Shown piece by piece: positions 7,727-14,879 of a stretch of 33,375 nucleotides of DNA (positions within the stretch are counted from its first letter, which is position 1; each line of letters begins with the position of its first letter). Position numbers and translations under genes: made by a program. Location: positions 1 to 33,375 of IMG/VR virus record IMGVR_UViG_3300027857_000045; one strand, 5' to 3'. The DNA comes from a virus. The notes beneath the pieces were generated by a model. The model was not told the DNA's origin, did no database searches, and worked only from the letters and a program-made list of their open reading frames with translations.

Positions 7727-10078
7727 TCAATTTGTCCCGATCTCAATTTCTAAATCCAGATCCACCAAAGCAACTTTGTACTGTCCTACTCCAGACAATC
7801 TTGGGACTGCTCCCCTGGTTGATCCGTTGTTGACCCAGTACACTCGCTGGCTATTCTGTCCTGCCAACCCGATGCTCGCTGTCTCACCATTCACAAAGGT
7901 CTTACCTCTGTCATGCGACCAGTCGAGCGTGATAACAGGCGCGCCTGCTGGCGCGGTGCCGGTTTCCATATCCAGCTCCGCCCGCCCCAAATAGAGCTGC
8001 TTTCCGTCGTTGTAGAGGTAGGGAAGCGCCCGCTGCCACTTGATATCGAGGCCGTTGTCGTCGTAGAAGTTGACGCTCGACTCGTAGAGGATTCCGTCCT
8101 GCATGCCGCCGGTGATGTGTTTCCCGTCGCCTGGCCCGAATTCCGCGACGTAGGCGTGGTAATTGGTCGGGTAGATCGTGTAGGTGGCGCCATTCCAGGC
8201 CGCCCGCGTCCCCCAGCCGCCGGTCGTTGTATCGAAATGCCAGGTCTGCTGGCCGATGGTGAACACCCAGAAGCTGTGTCCTTCTTCGGTGTAGCCGTAG
8301 GAGATGGCGCTCGTCGGCAGGCCCAGGAAGCCGGAGTTGTTCCACTGATACTCTTCGGCGTGCGTCGAGATGCGCTTCGGCGTGAGTCCGTCCAGCACGT
8401 AAGCGGAGATCTGGCCCTCCTGGTTGGTTCCGAGAAAGAAGAGCTGGCCGGCGAGCGCGATCGGACCCCAGGCCGAAAGGCTGCCAAACTTCGCTCCCGC
8501 GCCGTCGATACGCTGGAACGGGAATTGCGCGACGCCCTGCGCGTTCAGACCGCCGCCGGTGTTCTGCCACACTTCGAGCGTCTGATAGCCGAATACGTAC
8601 AATTGCTCGTTGTGGGCCACGACGCAGCGGACATGATCGGGGTAGGACTCCTTAACGCCGACGTCGCTCGATTGCCAGGAACTGCCATTGAGTATGGCCG
8701 ATATCTGGAACTGCGAGGAATTTACCGGGTTGACGATGAAATAGGTGTCGAGATACGTCCCGGTCACAGCGGAAAAGGCGAAGGTCTCGTTAGCGACTCC
8801 GCCGGTCGAGCCAAGGGTTCCGAGAGCGAGGCTGCAGGTGGCGTTGCCGATTTGGTCGACCGACAGGATGGTCACCGATTGCAGCGTGAATCCGACTCCG
8901 GCGACGACCGCGAGAGTCGCGCCCACGTCGTCGGGGCTCTTGAATGGCTGAGCCTGGCTGTTGACCTCCGTAGTCGGGCCCGCCGTGTACTTGGTCGGAC
9001 CATAGGCCGCCGCGGCCGTCGTAAGGGTGAGAAACGTCGGGCTGAGAACGCTGCCGACCGTGAAAGTTCCGATGCCGCCGGCGATGATGATGCTTTGTCC
9101 CTCCATCGAAGCGTTGAATTGCGCGCCGCTCACCCAGAGCACGCCATACGGGAAGAATTTGCTGCCCACTCCGGCGGTTGAACCCAAGGTCCCGAGCGCC
9201 GCGCTGCAGGTGGCGTTGCCATAGGGGTCAACGGCCTCGATCGTCACCGTTTGAACGGTGAATCCCGTGCCGCTGGTCACCGAAAGACTGTCACCAATAT
9301 CGTCGGCGGTGAAGGGCTGCGATGGGCTGTTGACGGTGGTGTTGACTCCCTGTACGTAGGCGACGCCGATATGAATTCCGGCGGTCGCTGTCAGCAATAG
9401 TTCGCCAGGGTTGACCACCACGTCCACGGTAAAGGTCCCGGCGCCAGCGATGACGATGTTCTGGCCGGCCATGCCGTCGTTGAAGGGCGCGCCGGAGGCG
9501 AGCAGCACGAGCAGGCCGTTGGTCGTGACCGTTCCACTGTAGCCGATTGCCAGGTCTGCGTAGGGGACGCTGTTGTTCACCGTTCCGGAGTAGCCGATCG
9601 CCAGATCGGTGTAGGTCGCGCTCGTGAACGAGATCAGCGTGGGCCCGGCGCCGTTGTCGATGTAGGCGAGACCCGCCGAGACGATGAAGAGCTGGTTGCC
9701 GTTCACCAGCATCTGGACCGGGCTATGGCTGGCGTCGTCGGCGATCGTCCGGACCGATCCGATCAGGGTTCCGGTGGAGGAAAGCTCCATGTACTTCGTG
9801 CCCGCCGCGGCGAATAGCCGGCCGCCGCCCGACCAGATCCCGCGGATCGGATGCGCCGCCGCGTCGATGGCCGTCAGATTCGAGAACAGGTGGCGCCCCG
9901 GGCAGCCGTAGAGCGTGCCGAGGTTCTTGCCCACCAGCGGATTTCCGGCGCTTAGGACGTTCCCTTGAGGTGGAATGTTTGGGTCTTGAATTCTCTCTGC
10001 GTAGACATTTATCGATGTTGCAGCGCTTGCTGCTGTTGAACGCGGAGAATAAGTTTGCCCCACCAAGGGAAGTTTCAT
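7727..10078 (-). CDS. Tail hub/needle-connector protein, P22 gp10-like (packaged-DNA stabilisation)
   Basis: 783 residues, well above the roughly 470 of P22 gp10. The N-terminus (PRSTAASAATSINVYAERI, then a CPGRHLF segment) and the C-terminal half (about 470-783, rich in WSHDRGKTF, LYGYQ-like and WNNSGF beta motifs) fit the beta-propeller-like hub family that plugs the portal after DNA packaging. Roughly residues 180-440 are an insertion with two copies of a unit ending VTIxxVDxxGNATCSxALGTLGST. A short tandem YxDLAIGYSGTV repeat lies near 160-185. The gene begins 6 bp from the tail of element copy 7. The leader is only 5 nt with no ribosome-binding site visible. Confidence 0.85.
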   Translation of the reverse strand: MKLPLVGQTYSPRSTAASAATSINVYAERIQDPNIPPQGNVLSAGNPLVGKNLGTLYGCPGRHLFSNLTAIDAAAHPIRGIWSGGGRLFAAAGTKYMELSSTGTLIGSVRTIADDASHSPVQMLVNGNQLFIVSAGLAYIDNGAGPTLISFTSATYTDLAIGYSGTVNNSVPYADLAIGYSGTVTTNGLLVLLASGAPFNDGMAGQNIVIAGAGTFTVDVVVNPGELLLTATAGIHIGVAYVQGVNTTVNSPSQPFTADDIGDSLSVTSGTGFTVQTVTIEAVDPYGNATCSAALGTLGSTAGVGSKFFPYGVLWVSGAQFNASMEGQSIIIAGGIGTFTVGSVLSPTFLTLTTAAAAYGPTKYTAGPTTEVNSQAQPFKSPDDVGATLAVVAGVGFTLQSVTILSVDQIGNATCSLALGTLGSTGGVANETFAFSAVTGTYLDTYFIVNPVNSSQFQISAILNGSSWQSSDVGVKESYPDHVRCVVAHNEQLYVFGYQTLEVWQNTGGGLNAQGVAQFPFQRIDGAGAKFGSLSAWGPIALAGQLFFLGTNQEGQISAYVLDGLTPKRISTHAEEYQWNNSGFLGLPTSAISYGYTEEGHSFWVFTIGQQTWHFDTTTGGWGTRAAWNGATYTIYPTNYHAYVAEFGPGDGKHITGGMQDGILYESSVNFYDDNGLDIKWQRALPYLYNDGKQLYLGRAELDMETGTAPAGAPVITLDWSHDRGKTFVNGETASIGLAGQNSQRVYWVNNGSTRGAVPRLSGVGQYKVALVDLDLEIEIGTN

Positions 10079-10084
10079 GAGGAG

Positions 10085-10165
10085 TTGGGTTCAAGCTCAG
10101 TGGCAGGTTGAGATAGCTGAGAGCGCGGTGATCGTTGGCGTCGGTCTATGCTGAGTACAGGAAAC
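10085..10165 (-). repeat. Dispersed junction element, copy 7
   Basis: Tail GTTGGGTTCAAGCTCAGTG lies 6 bp from the hub-gene ATG; the head CTATGCTGAGTACAGG points right. The head end supplies the AGGA ahead of the plus-strand gene at 10171. It is the left arm of a head-to-head pair with copy 8. Confidence 0.78.
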
Positions 10166-10170
10166 CGACA

Positions 10171-10479
10171 ATGACAATGGACGAGCTGGTTGCGCTACAC
10201 AAAGATCCCGCCAGCGAGCGGATGGCCGTCCTCGCGTATCGCTTCCAGGGATATAACGCCAAGCCTGGCTCGCGAGTCGATCTTTGTTGCGAGGTCTGCG
10301 GCCATCGCCTTTCCCTGGCCGATGAAAGCGTGCGGGCCCACCAACAGTTAGGCTGGCTGCTGATCTGCCGCGAGTGCGGCGCCGAGGTCGCGCGGAGAAG
10401 CGCGAAGCCCCTCGACGCGAGCAAGCTGATGAGCAGGGAACAGGTTATCGAGCGGCTACGCAAACCGTCGACGCCGTGA
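10171..10479 (+). CDS. Small zinc-ribbon protein, plus strand
   Basis: 102 residues. ATG at 10171 is preceded by ACAGGAAA at a suitable distance, which decides the start; an alternative ATG lies at 10177. Two CxxC pairs (C40/C43 in CEVCG and C66/C69 in CRECG), 22 residues apart, make a zinc ribbon. A helical N-terminus and a basic C-terminus surround it. It runs against the surrounding minus-strand genes and overlaps the 3' end of the next minus-strand gene by 35 bp. It lies inside the head-to-head element pair 7/8 and so has the look of an accessory gene. Function unknown; nucleic-acid binding is possible. Confidence 0.75.
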   Translation: MTMDELVALHKDPASERMAVLAYRFQGYNAKPGSRVDLCCEVCGHRLSLADESVRAHQQLGWLLICRECGAEVARRSAKPLDASKLMSREQVIERLRKPSTP

Positions 10480-10993
10480 GCCCGCCCACAAATCCAATTG
10501 TATCCGCATTCGATCCCAGCGTGACAGAAGACGGGAACACCTGAAATCCGCCGGCGTCGACGCATTGAACGACATGCGTGATCGAGCTGAAGTTGTGCGT
10601 CAGCGTTCCGGTCGTCGCCGCCGCGGAGAACGTCGCCGCCACCGGTCCTATCGAGATAGCCGAGGTCGACGTCGTCAGGCCCTTGCCGTTCACGGTGACC
10701 TGGCAGACGTGCGTCACGTCTCCGCAGGTTCCCGGCCCGGAGTTGACGGTTGCGAGCGTCGCGGCCGTCGAGCCGGGCCCGGTACCGGTCACGTCGCCGG
10801 TAAGCGCCGTGATGCCGGCGAGGCCGCTAACGGTAGCGGGATGCCACGCCAGGGGCGAGCCGGAGAGCACCGGGACCTGGCTCGCCGAGCCGCCCGAGGG
10901 GGAGATCTCTCTCAGATCGATACGGGTATGAGGCGCGGGCTGGGCGGAGAGAAAGAAGGCGCCGATGATGAATAATAGCAGAAACGTCCGCAT
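10445..10993 (-). CDS. Fibre-type protein with signal peptide
   Basis: 182 residues. A Sec signal peptide (MRTFLLLFIIGAFFLSAQ) is followed by a segment typical of phage tail fibres: ITALTGDVTGTGPGSTAAT, then ATVNSGPGT, then VTVNGKGLTTS. In fibres this unit usually repeats before the receptor-binding tip; here it occurs once and is followed by a beta-rich end with paired cysteines (about 107 and 115, plus later ones). The exported N-terminus combined with a fibre motif is unusual. It shares the cargo space between elements 7 and 8 with the zinc-ribbon gene. Confidence 0.72.
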   Translation of the reverse strand: MRTFLLLFIIGAFFLSAQPAPHTRIDLREISPSGGSASQVPVLSGSPLAWHPATVSGLAGITALTGDVTGTGPGSTAATLATVNSGPGTCGDVTHVCQVTVNGKGLTTSTSAISIGPVAATFSAAATTGTLTHNFSSITHVVQCVDAGGFQVFPSSVTLGSNADTIGFVGGLTASTVCVAAR

Positions 10994-11207
10994 TGGAAAT
11001 TTATATTGTTCTGAGGCGTTTTGAGGCGTTCTGGGGGTTTAATCCGCCGCTACGAAACGAATTGAATCGCCGCTACGAAACCCCTTGTAGGCGTGGATTG
11101 ACGCCTCGTTTCTGTGTTAAGCAGCCGCCCGGAGCCTTTCGGCTCCTAAATCACCTTGCGGCGAAGGGCGGCACAGTCAATTCTGCTCCCCTCAACACTC
11201 TAGGGTG
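10994..11207 (-). promoter_or_regulatory. Non-coding leader with direct repeats and hairpins upstream of the 10445-10993 gene
   Basis: No convincing gene lies here. A 14-bp direct repeat CGCCGCTACGAAAC occurs at 11045-11058 and 11068-11081 (23-bp period), and TGAGGCGTT-like units lie at about 11010-11030. Two short hairpins are visible: AGGCGT/ACGCCT (11089-11106) and GGAGCC-TTTC-GGCTCC (11131-11146). Neither is followed by a clear T tract, so they are not convincing terminators. The place, just 5' of an isolated fibre gene, suits an operator or leader. Function is inferred. Confidence 0.4.
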
Positions 11208-11302
11208 GGGCCTTTCGGGACCCTGTACCTAGCATCTCACGCCGTCCACGTCCACCGCGCTTCACAAAAGTACGGAGCGCAGCCAAAGACGTGAAAGCCA
11301 AA
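11208..11302 (+). repeat. Dispersed junction element, copy 8
   Basis: Head GGGGCCTTTCGGGACCC then TGTACCTAGCATC, a diverged centre, and tail GACGTGAAAGCCAAAG about 4 bp from the stop of the gp4-like gene. Confidence 0.78.
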
Positions 11303-11306
11303 GCCT

Positions 11307-12278
11307 CTAACTGCTTGATCCAGTTGCAAGCAACGTCCAGCCCGCTAAAGGAATATTTGGAGCTAAGAACGTCACAATCGATCCTACAAGCGTGTAATCG
11401 ATCCCGGGAGCGTTCAGCAGCCCATTGACGTAGACCTGGAGGGAATTCGGCGTTGCGTTGAGTGTGAAGGTAGCGTTGCCATCGCTTCCATTGGTGCCGT
11501 TGATCGCGCCGGTCATCGTGAAGTAAGTCATGGTCGTGGAGCCTCCGCCCATCACCAGGCCCTCGCCATAGCCGCCGGAGTGCCCCTGGTACGCAGCTTC
11601 CGACCTTAGATCGGGGATCCGGACATTGAGGATCATGAGCGCCTGCAGCGCGCTCCGCGCTTCCTGTACCGCCAGCGGCCCGAGATGGGCGTCGAGCGGA
11701 TAAAGCGAGCCGGCCCGTAACGCCAGGTTGGTGACGATGGCGTCCTCGTAGCCGTCGGGCAGGATCACGGCGTCGGTAACGGCTGTGAAGGTGGCCTTCA
11801 GGCCCTGCCAGGTGTACAGCTCCAACTGGTAGCCGGCCGGCGGCTGGCCGCGCAGGTAGATCTGGCCGTAACCGTTCGAGTCATACCCGTGATCGTAATA
11901 GAGCAGGTAGGGGGGCGCGCCGGGGATATCCTGGACGCCGATGCGCGACCACTCCTCGTCGTCGATCATGCGGATGTGGCGCCGGACCAGCGGATTGGTC
12001 GGGAAGATGAAATCGGCGTTGCGAATATTCACCGGCCGCGGTCCGTCGAGGTTCGCGCCTGGCCCGATGGTGTAGATCTTCTGATTGGAGATCAGCGGAT
12101 AGGCGGTGATGGCAGTCTGAAATATCTTGTGTCCGTCGCAGTTCCAGCCGGAGAGCATGCGGTTGCACTCTGGGATCAGCTCTCCATACTGGTCTATGGA
12201 GGGTGTTGTGCCTGGTAGGGTTGTTATTCCTGCACGACGTAGAGCGGGTTTTAATAAATCTGCAAGAGTTGTAGACAC
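11307..12278 (-). CDS. gp4-like head-tail connector with C-terminal add-on domain
   Basis: 323 residues, GTG start at 12276-12278. The N-terminal 215 residues have the pattern of P22 gp4-type tail accessory factors: helical start (LADLLKPALRRAGI), an LSGWNCDG segment, LPDGYEDAIVTNLALR and EARSALQAL helices. These proteins bind beneath the portal and close the capsid after packaging. From about residue 245 a separate module begins (TFTLNATPNSLQVYVNGLL, then DYTLVGSIVTFL), a small beta domain found in many phage fibres and connectors. It could dock a fibre. It is paired with a second gp4-like gene at 12772-13494. It is flanked by elements 8 and 9, tails inward. Confidence 0.75.
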   Translation of the reverse strand: MSTTLADLLKPALRRAGITTLPGTTPSIDQYGELIPECNRMLSGWNCDGHKIFQTAITAYPLISNQKIYTIGPGANLDGPRPVNIRNADFIFPTNPLVRRHIRMIDDEEWSRIGVQDIPGAPPYLLYYDHGYDSNGYGQIYLRGQPPAGYQLELYTWQGLKATFTAVTDAVILPDGYEDAIVTNLALRAGSLYPLDAHLGPLAVQEARSALQALMILNVRIPDLRSEAAYQGHSGGYGEGLVMGGGSTTMTYFTMTGAINGTNGSDGNATFTLNATPNSLQVYVNGLLNAPGIDYTLVGSIVTFLAPNIPLAGWTLLATGSSS

Positions 12279-12293
12279 TGGAAGGAGTTTTAG

Positions 12294-12389
12294 GGCTTGG
12301 GTTCAAGCTCGGTGGCAGGCTGAGCTCAAGCGCGAGCGCGGTGATTTCAGTGCGCTGGTTCGTGCTGGTTACTGGGGCCGCGCTGCCCC
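12294..12389 (-). repeat. Dispersed junction element, copy 9
   Basis: Tail GGCTTGGGTTCAAGCTCGG lies about 15 bp from the GTG of the gp4-like gene, with leader CCCTAAAACTCCTTCC. The head GGTTACTGGGGCCGCGC overlaps the last codons of the 12347-12568 gene. Confidence 0.8.
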
Positions 12390-12568
12390 ATGGTTTCGTT
12401 TTCTTCCAGCCGGATTTGAGAATTGCGGAATGTCCAGCAAGCTCCGCCGTCCCTGAGAAAGCAGATCCACAAGAGGTTGTGATCCATCGAATAATCCAGC
12501 AGAAAGTACGCGAACGCCTTTCCTTTCGGCGTCGTCAGCGGAATCGGAGGCTCAAGGCGCAGGATCAC
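12347..12568 (-). CDS. Small phage protein (TPKG...W.F...N motif), 3' end inside a repeat
   Basis: 73 residues, GTG start at 12566-12568. The first 60 residues show a pattern I associate with a common small phage family: PPIPLTTPKGKAFAYFLLDY, then LLWICFLRDGG, then CWTFRNSQIRLEENETMG. The function of that family is unknown to me. The last dozen residues (QRGPSNQHEPAH) are encoded by the head of element copy 9, so the natural end was probably replaced when the element arrived. It is divergent from the plus-strand gene at 12585, with only 16 bp between start codons. Confidence 0.68.
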   Translation of the reverse strand: MILRLEPPIPLTTPKGKAFAYFLLDYSMDHNLLWICFLRDGGACWTFRNSQIRLEENETMGQRGPSNQHEPAH

Positions 12569-12584
12569 GGGTTAGACTGGAGCC

Positions 12585-12854
12585 ATGAAGCTCGCGGATT
12601 GCCCCACGGGCGCGAGGGTCACGAAGCCCTCCGCGATCCGATTCGATTTTGCCTTCGGGCGCACGGGCACAGTTACCAGGGAACAGGTCGGACCCGAGTA
12701 CATGGAAGGCGTCGCGTGGGACGGAAGCGCCAGCGCCTACCAATATCCAGCCGATACCGAGTTGGAGATTGTTACTGACCCTGCGGTGGTGGACCCTGCT
12801 GCTGCGGAGCCTGTTGTGGAACCAGGCCCAGGATCGCCGCGTTCTTCGCCATAA
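12585..12854 (+). CDS. Small hypothetical protein, plus strand
   Basis: 89 residues, ATG at 12585. The central part GRTGTVTxxQVGPEYMEGVAWDG looks like a small SH3-like barrel strand pattern, and the C-terminus is Pro/Ala/Glu-rich and probably disordered. The last 83 bp overlap the 3' end of the minus-strand connector gene at 12772, so the C-terminal tail and the connector's Gln/Pro-rich tail are encoded by the same DNA on opposite strands. Start codons of this gene and 12568 face away from each other 16 bp apart. Function unknown. Confidence 0.6.
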   Translation: MKLADCPTGARVTKPSAIRFDFAFGRTGTVTREQVGPEYMEGVAWDGSASAYQYPADTELEIVTDPAVVDPAAAEPVVEPGPGSPRSSP

Positions 12855-13494
12855 TCTTGTTCCGGGCGTCTGCCACATCGGCCGCTAACGCCTCCGGCAC
12901 TCCGCCCTGCCTTGCATATTGCGGCGCGAGTTCGATTGCGAGCGAGAGATGTAGAAATCTTTCATACCCATCAGGCAGGTTTACCACGTCGCCCACGGTC
13001 GCAAACGGCTGCACCGTCGAGTAGTAATCGAGCTCGAGCGTTCCCGGGCTCACGTCCGGCGTCGGAAAAATCTCGACGTTGATCCCAAAGCCCGGTACGC
13101 CGACGTCCGCCCCGACCGCTTCAGCGAGCACGGAGCGCCGGCCGATGCCGTTCTTCGCGAGCGCGTGCAGTTGCGCCATCGGTAGGATCTGGCCGCCATT
13201 GCGGAACGATCCGGAGGCCGAAGACCAGCCGAGAACGCGGACCGGCACGATCGCGCTGGTATTGAAACCGCCCGATCCGGACGGCCCGAGGATCAACTGA
13301 AAGGCTCCGGCGACGGGCGTTCCGATAGCCGTGCGTCCGACGTAGGCGAGCGCCGGATCGTTCGACATCGAGCGCCACATCTGCTGAAACTTCAGGAAGG
13401 CCGCGGCCTGGATGGTGGTCGAGACTACCTCTCCAGGCTTGGTGACACCTAAATCGTCAAATGCTTCATTGATAAGATCACTGACTAAACTCAT
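12772..13494 (-). CDS. gp4-like head-tail connector (tail accessory factor)
   Basis: 240 residues. The layout matches P22 gp4-type connectors: an N-terminal helix pair (LINEAFDDLGVTKPGEVVS, then FLKFQQMWRSMSNDP), a central beta region, then LPDGYERFLHLSLAIELAP and a last helix (AADVADARNKIM) before a disordered Gln/Pro tail. Its position after the coat gene and before the tail hub fits. It resembles the longer gene at 11307-12278, including the shared LPDGYE motif, so the phage seems to carry two connector paralogues. The ATG lies 13 bp from the tail of element 10, with leader CCCCTAAAATTCC and no ribosome-binding site. Confidence 0.78.
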   Translation of the reverse strand: MSLVSDLINEAFDDLGVTKPGEVVSTTIQAAAFLKFQQMWRSMSNDPALAYVGRTAIGTPVAGAFQLILGPSGSGGFNTSAIVPVRVLGWSSASGSFRNGGQILPMAQLHALAKNGIGRRSVLAEAVGADVGVPGFGINVEIFPTPDVSPGTLELDYYSTVQPFATVGDVVNLPDGYERFLHLSLAIELAPQYARQGGVPEALAADVADARNKIMAKNAAILGLVPQQAPQQQGPPPQGQ

Positions 13495-13507
13495 GGAATT
13501 TTAGGGG

Positions 13508-13600
13508 ATTGGGTTCGAGCGTGGTGGCCGTTGAGCGCAAGCGCAAGCACTGCTGTGGCTCTCGACCGCTTCGTGCTTCGTACTGGGGCCGAAAGGCCGA
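13508..13600 (-). repeat. Dispersed junction element, copy 10
   Basis: Tail GGATTGGGTTCGAGCGTGG; head CTTCGTACTGGGGCCGAAAG reaching within 4 bp of the stop codon at 13604. It points the same way as copies 9 and 11. Confidence 0.82.
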
Positions 13601-13603
13601 GTG

Positions 13604-14137
13604 TTACTCCTTGCGCGGCTTCGCCTTCAACGGCGGAACGATGGGAGAGCCGGCGACTACGCCGTCAGAGCCTGGAGCCGGTCGATACGCCTCGGGGATC
13701 GGGGTGTGAGCGACAGCAGCCTCGGGCGCTGTACCGGCCGCGCTGTCGGCGCCCTGTGCCACACTGGACACCTGCGGACCAATGGCTGCGGCTTCAAGAG
13801 CGTTAAACCGAGCTTGTAATAGACGGTGCTCCTGATTGAGCTTGGCCCACGCTGTTTCAAACGTCTCGCTCATCGCGGCGCAGTTTGGGCATTGTCCCGG
13901 TTGTTCCATCGGGCCGGGAACTTCAAACTCCGGATCGAGCGGTGGTACTGAAGTGTGGACGACGTAGGTCACGCCCGGGGTTGGCTTGTCCATCCAGCCC
14001 TTGAGACGCATGGAGCTGTACTCTTCCGAGCTGTGTACCACTCTCCAGGTGTGGTTGCCGTCGTGATAGAGAGAGATGGGATAGACTTTGCCCGGTTGAA
14101 GGTGCATTCTTCCGTCTTGATGAAGTTGAGGAGTCAT
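13604..14137 (-). CDS. Hypothetical phage protein with coiled coil
   Basis: 177 residues. Residues about 12-60 (HLQPGKVYPISLYHDGNHTW, a VVHSSEEYSSMRLKGW segment) follow a pattern seen in small phage proteins in which the sequence KMLYH...VxxxxEE...GW recurs. A CPNC pair (about residues 83-86) is followed by a heptad-rich helix (ETAWAKLNQEHRLLQARFNALEA) and a Pro/Ala-rich tail. I do not know the function; a structural or assembly role is possible from position between connectors and lysis genes. The leader between element 11 and the ATG reads CCTAAAACACTTT, without a ribosome-binding site. Confidence 0.6.
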   Translation of the reverse strand: MTPQLHQDGRMHLQPGKVYPISLYHDGNHTWRVVHSSEEYSSMRLKGWMDKPTPGVTYVVHTSVPPLDPEFEVPGPMEQPGQCPNCAAMSETFETAWAKLNQEHRLLQARFNALEAAAIGPQVSSVAQGADSAAGTAPEAAVAHTPIPEAYRPAPGSDGVVAGSPIVPPLKAKPRKE

Positions 14138-14149
14138 AAAGTGTTTTAG

Positions 14150-14252
14150 GTTGGTTCACGTTTGGCGGCAGGTCGAGCGATTCGAAAGCCCTGTTCCTGC
14201 TCGCGTCGGTCTATGCTGGGTACTGGGGCCGAACTGCAACTGGCTCCAGGGG
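14150..14252 (-). repeat. Dispersed junction element, copy 11
   Basis: Tail GGTTGGTTCACGTTTGG; head GGTACTGGGGCCGAACTGC continuing to CAACTGGCTCCAGG. The head end supplies the purine-rich AGGGGA ahead of the Acb2-like gene. It is the left arm of a head-to-head pair with copy 12. Confidence 0.82.
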
Positions 14253-14261
14253 AAAATCGGA

Positions 14262-14510
14262 ATGGATTTCACGCGCGCGAGCGAAGTCACTCCGGAAGTG
14301 GAAGCTGAAATTGATCGGTGCTTCGAGTATCAGAAATGGGACGACGGCAAGATCGGCAAAGGGAGCGCCGTTCGGAATGCGCTCGCCGCCGCCGTCAAAC
14401 AGATTGTCGCCAACGTGCCGCCCTGCCCCGACCGCTCGGCCGCGATCCGCAAACTTCGCGAGGCGCGGATGGATTGCAACTCGGCGATTACCTTCGACGG
14501 AAAGTACTGA
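14262..14510 (+). CDS. Acb2-like cyclic-oligonucleotide sponge (candidate anti-CBASS protein)
   Basis: 82 residues. ATG at 14262 follows AGGGGA at a good distance; upstream in-frame codons lie in the repeat and are rejected. The protein fits the small helical family that includes phage Acb2 and T4 Vs.4: F21 and Y23 in an F-x-Y motif, R38, an IVANVPP turn (P53, P54), R58, A61-I62, L65, A68, M70, N73 and the closing A75-I76. Known members form hexamers that bind cyclic di- and trinucleotide signals and so silence CBASS or related immunity. That function is inferred from pattern matching, not from a search. Plus strand, inside element pair 11/12, coupled to the next gene by a TGATG overlap. Confidence 0.72.
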   Translation: MDFTRASEVTPEVEAEIDRCFEYQKWDDGKIGKGSAVRNALAAAVKQIVANVPPCPDRSAAIRKLREARMDCNSAITFDGKY

Positions 14511-14842
14511 TGAACCGCCGCTCGTTCCTCGCCGCGCCCGCCGCCGGCCTCGTGCTGGACTCGGATCGCCTACTTTGGCGGCCCGGAGCGAAGCTCATCT
14601 CGATACCGAAGCCCGCGCCGCTGATTATCAGGGGTTGGGCGCTCGGGCCACTGCTCGCGATCGGAGATGAAATAACGTTCGGCTCAGATCCGACGCGGTA
14701 CAACATCACTGGCGTCTTCGAGTCCGATTCCGAGGCAGGCTTCACCATCGAAATGCTGCGCAAAGACGCCGAAGTCCTCCGCGAACGGCTCCGCTTGAGT
14801 AGACAGCATCCCCGCCGCCATCTCTCACCGCGCTTGGCTTGA
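14510..14842 (+). CDS. Hypothetical protein with twin-Arg-like leader, 3' end inside a repeat
   Basis: 110 residues. The ATG overlaps the TGA of the Acb2-like gene (TGATG), indicating translational coupling. The N-terminus MNRRSFLAAPAAGLVL resembles a twin-arginine signal, though the hydrophobic stretch is short. The middle (residues 40-85: a PLLAIGDEITFGSDPTRYNITGVF segment and a short helix) looks like a small beta domain. The last 15 or so residues are encoded by element copy 12, so the original C-terminus was probably lost. Function unknown; it may act with the Acb2-like protein or simply share its cassette. Confidence 0.6.
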   Translation: MNRRSFLAAPAAGLVLDSDRLLWRPGAKLISIPKPAPLIIRGWALGPLLAIGDEITFGSDPTRYNITGVFESDSEAGFTIEMLRKDAEVLRERLRLSRQHPRRHLSPRLA

Positions 14843-14877
14843 GCACGGCGCGGCCGTCAAAGACGTGAAAGCCAAAT
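14797..14877 (+). repeat. Dispersed junction element, copy 12
   Basis: Head is shortened to GTAGACAGCATCCCC; the centre CACCGCGCTTGGCTTGAGC matches copy 8; the tail GACGTGAAAGCCAAATCC ends 2 bp from the stop of the endolysin gene. Confidence 0.78.
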
Positions 14878-14879
14878 CC

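Noticed and set aside
11040-11110. CRISPR array
   Set aside because: The 14-bp repeat occurs only twice with a 9-bp gap, too short and too few for repeat-spacer units; no cas genes.
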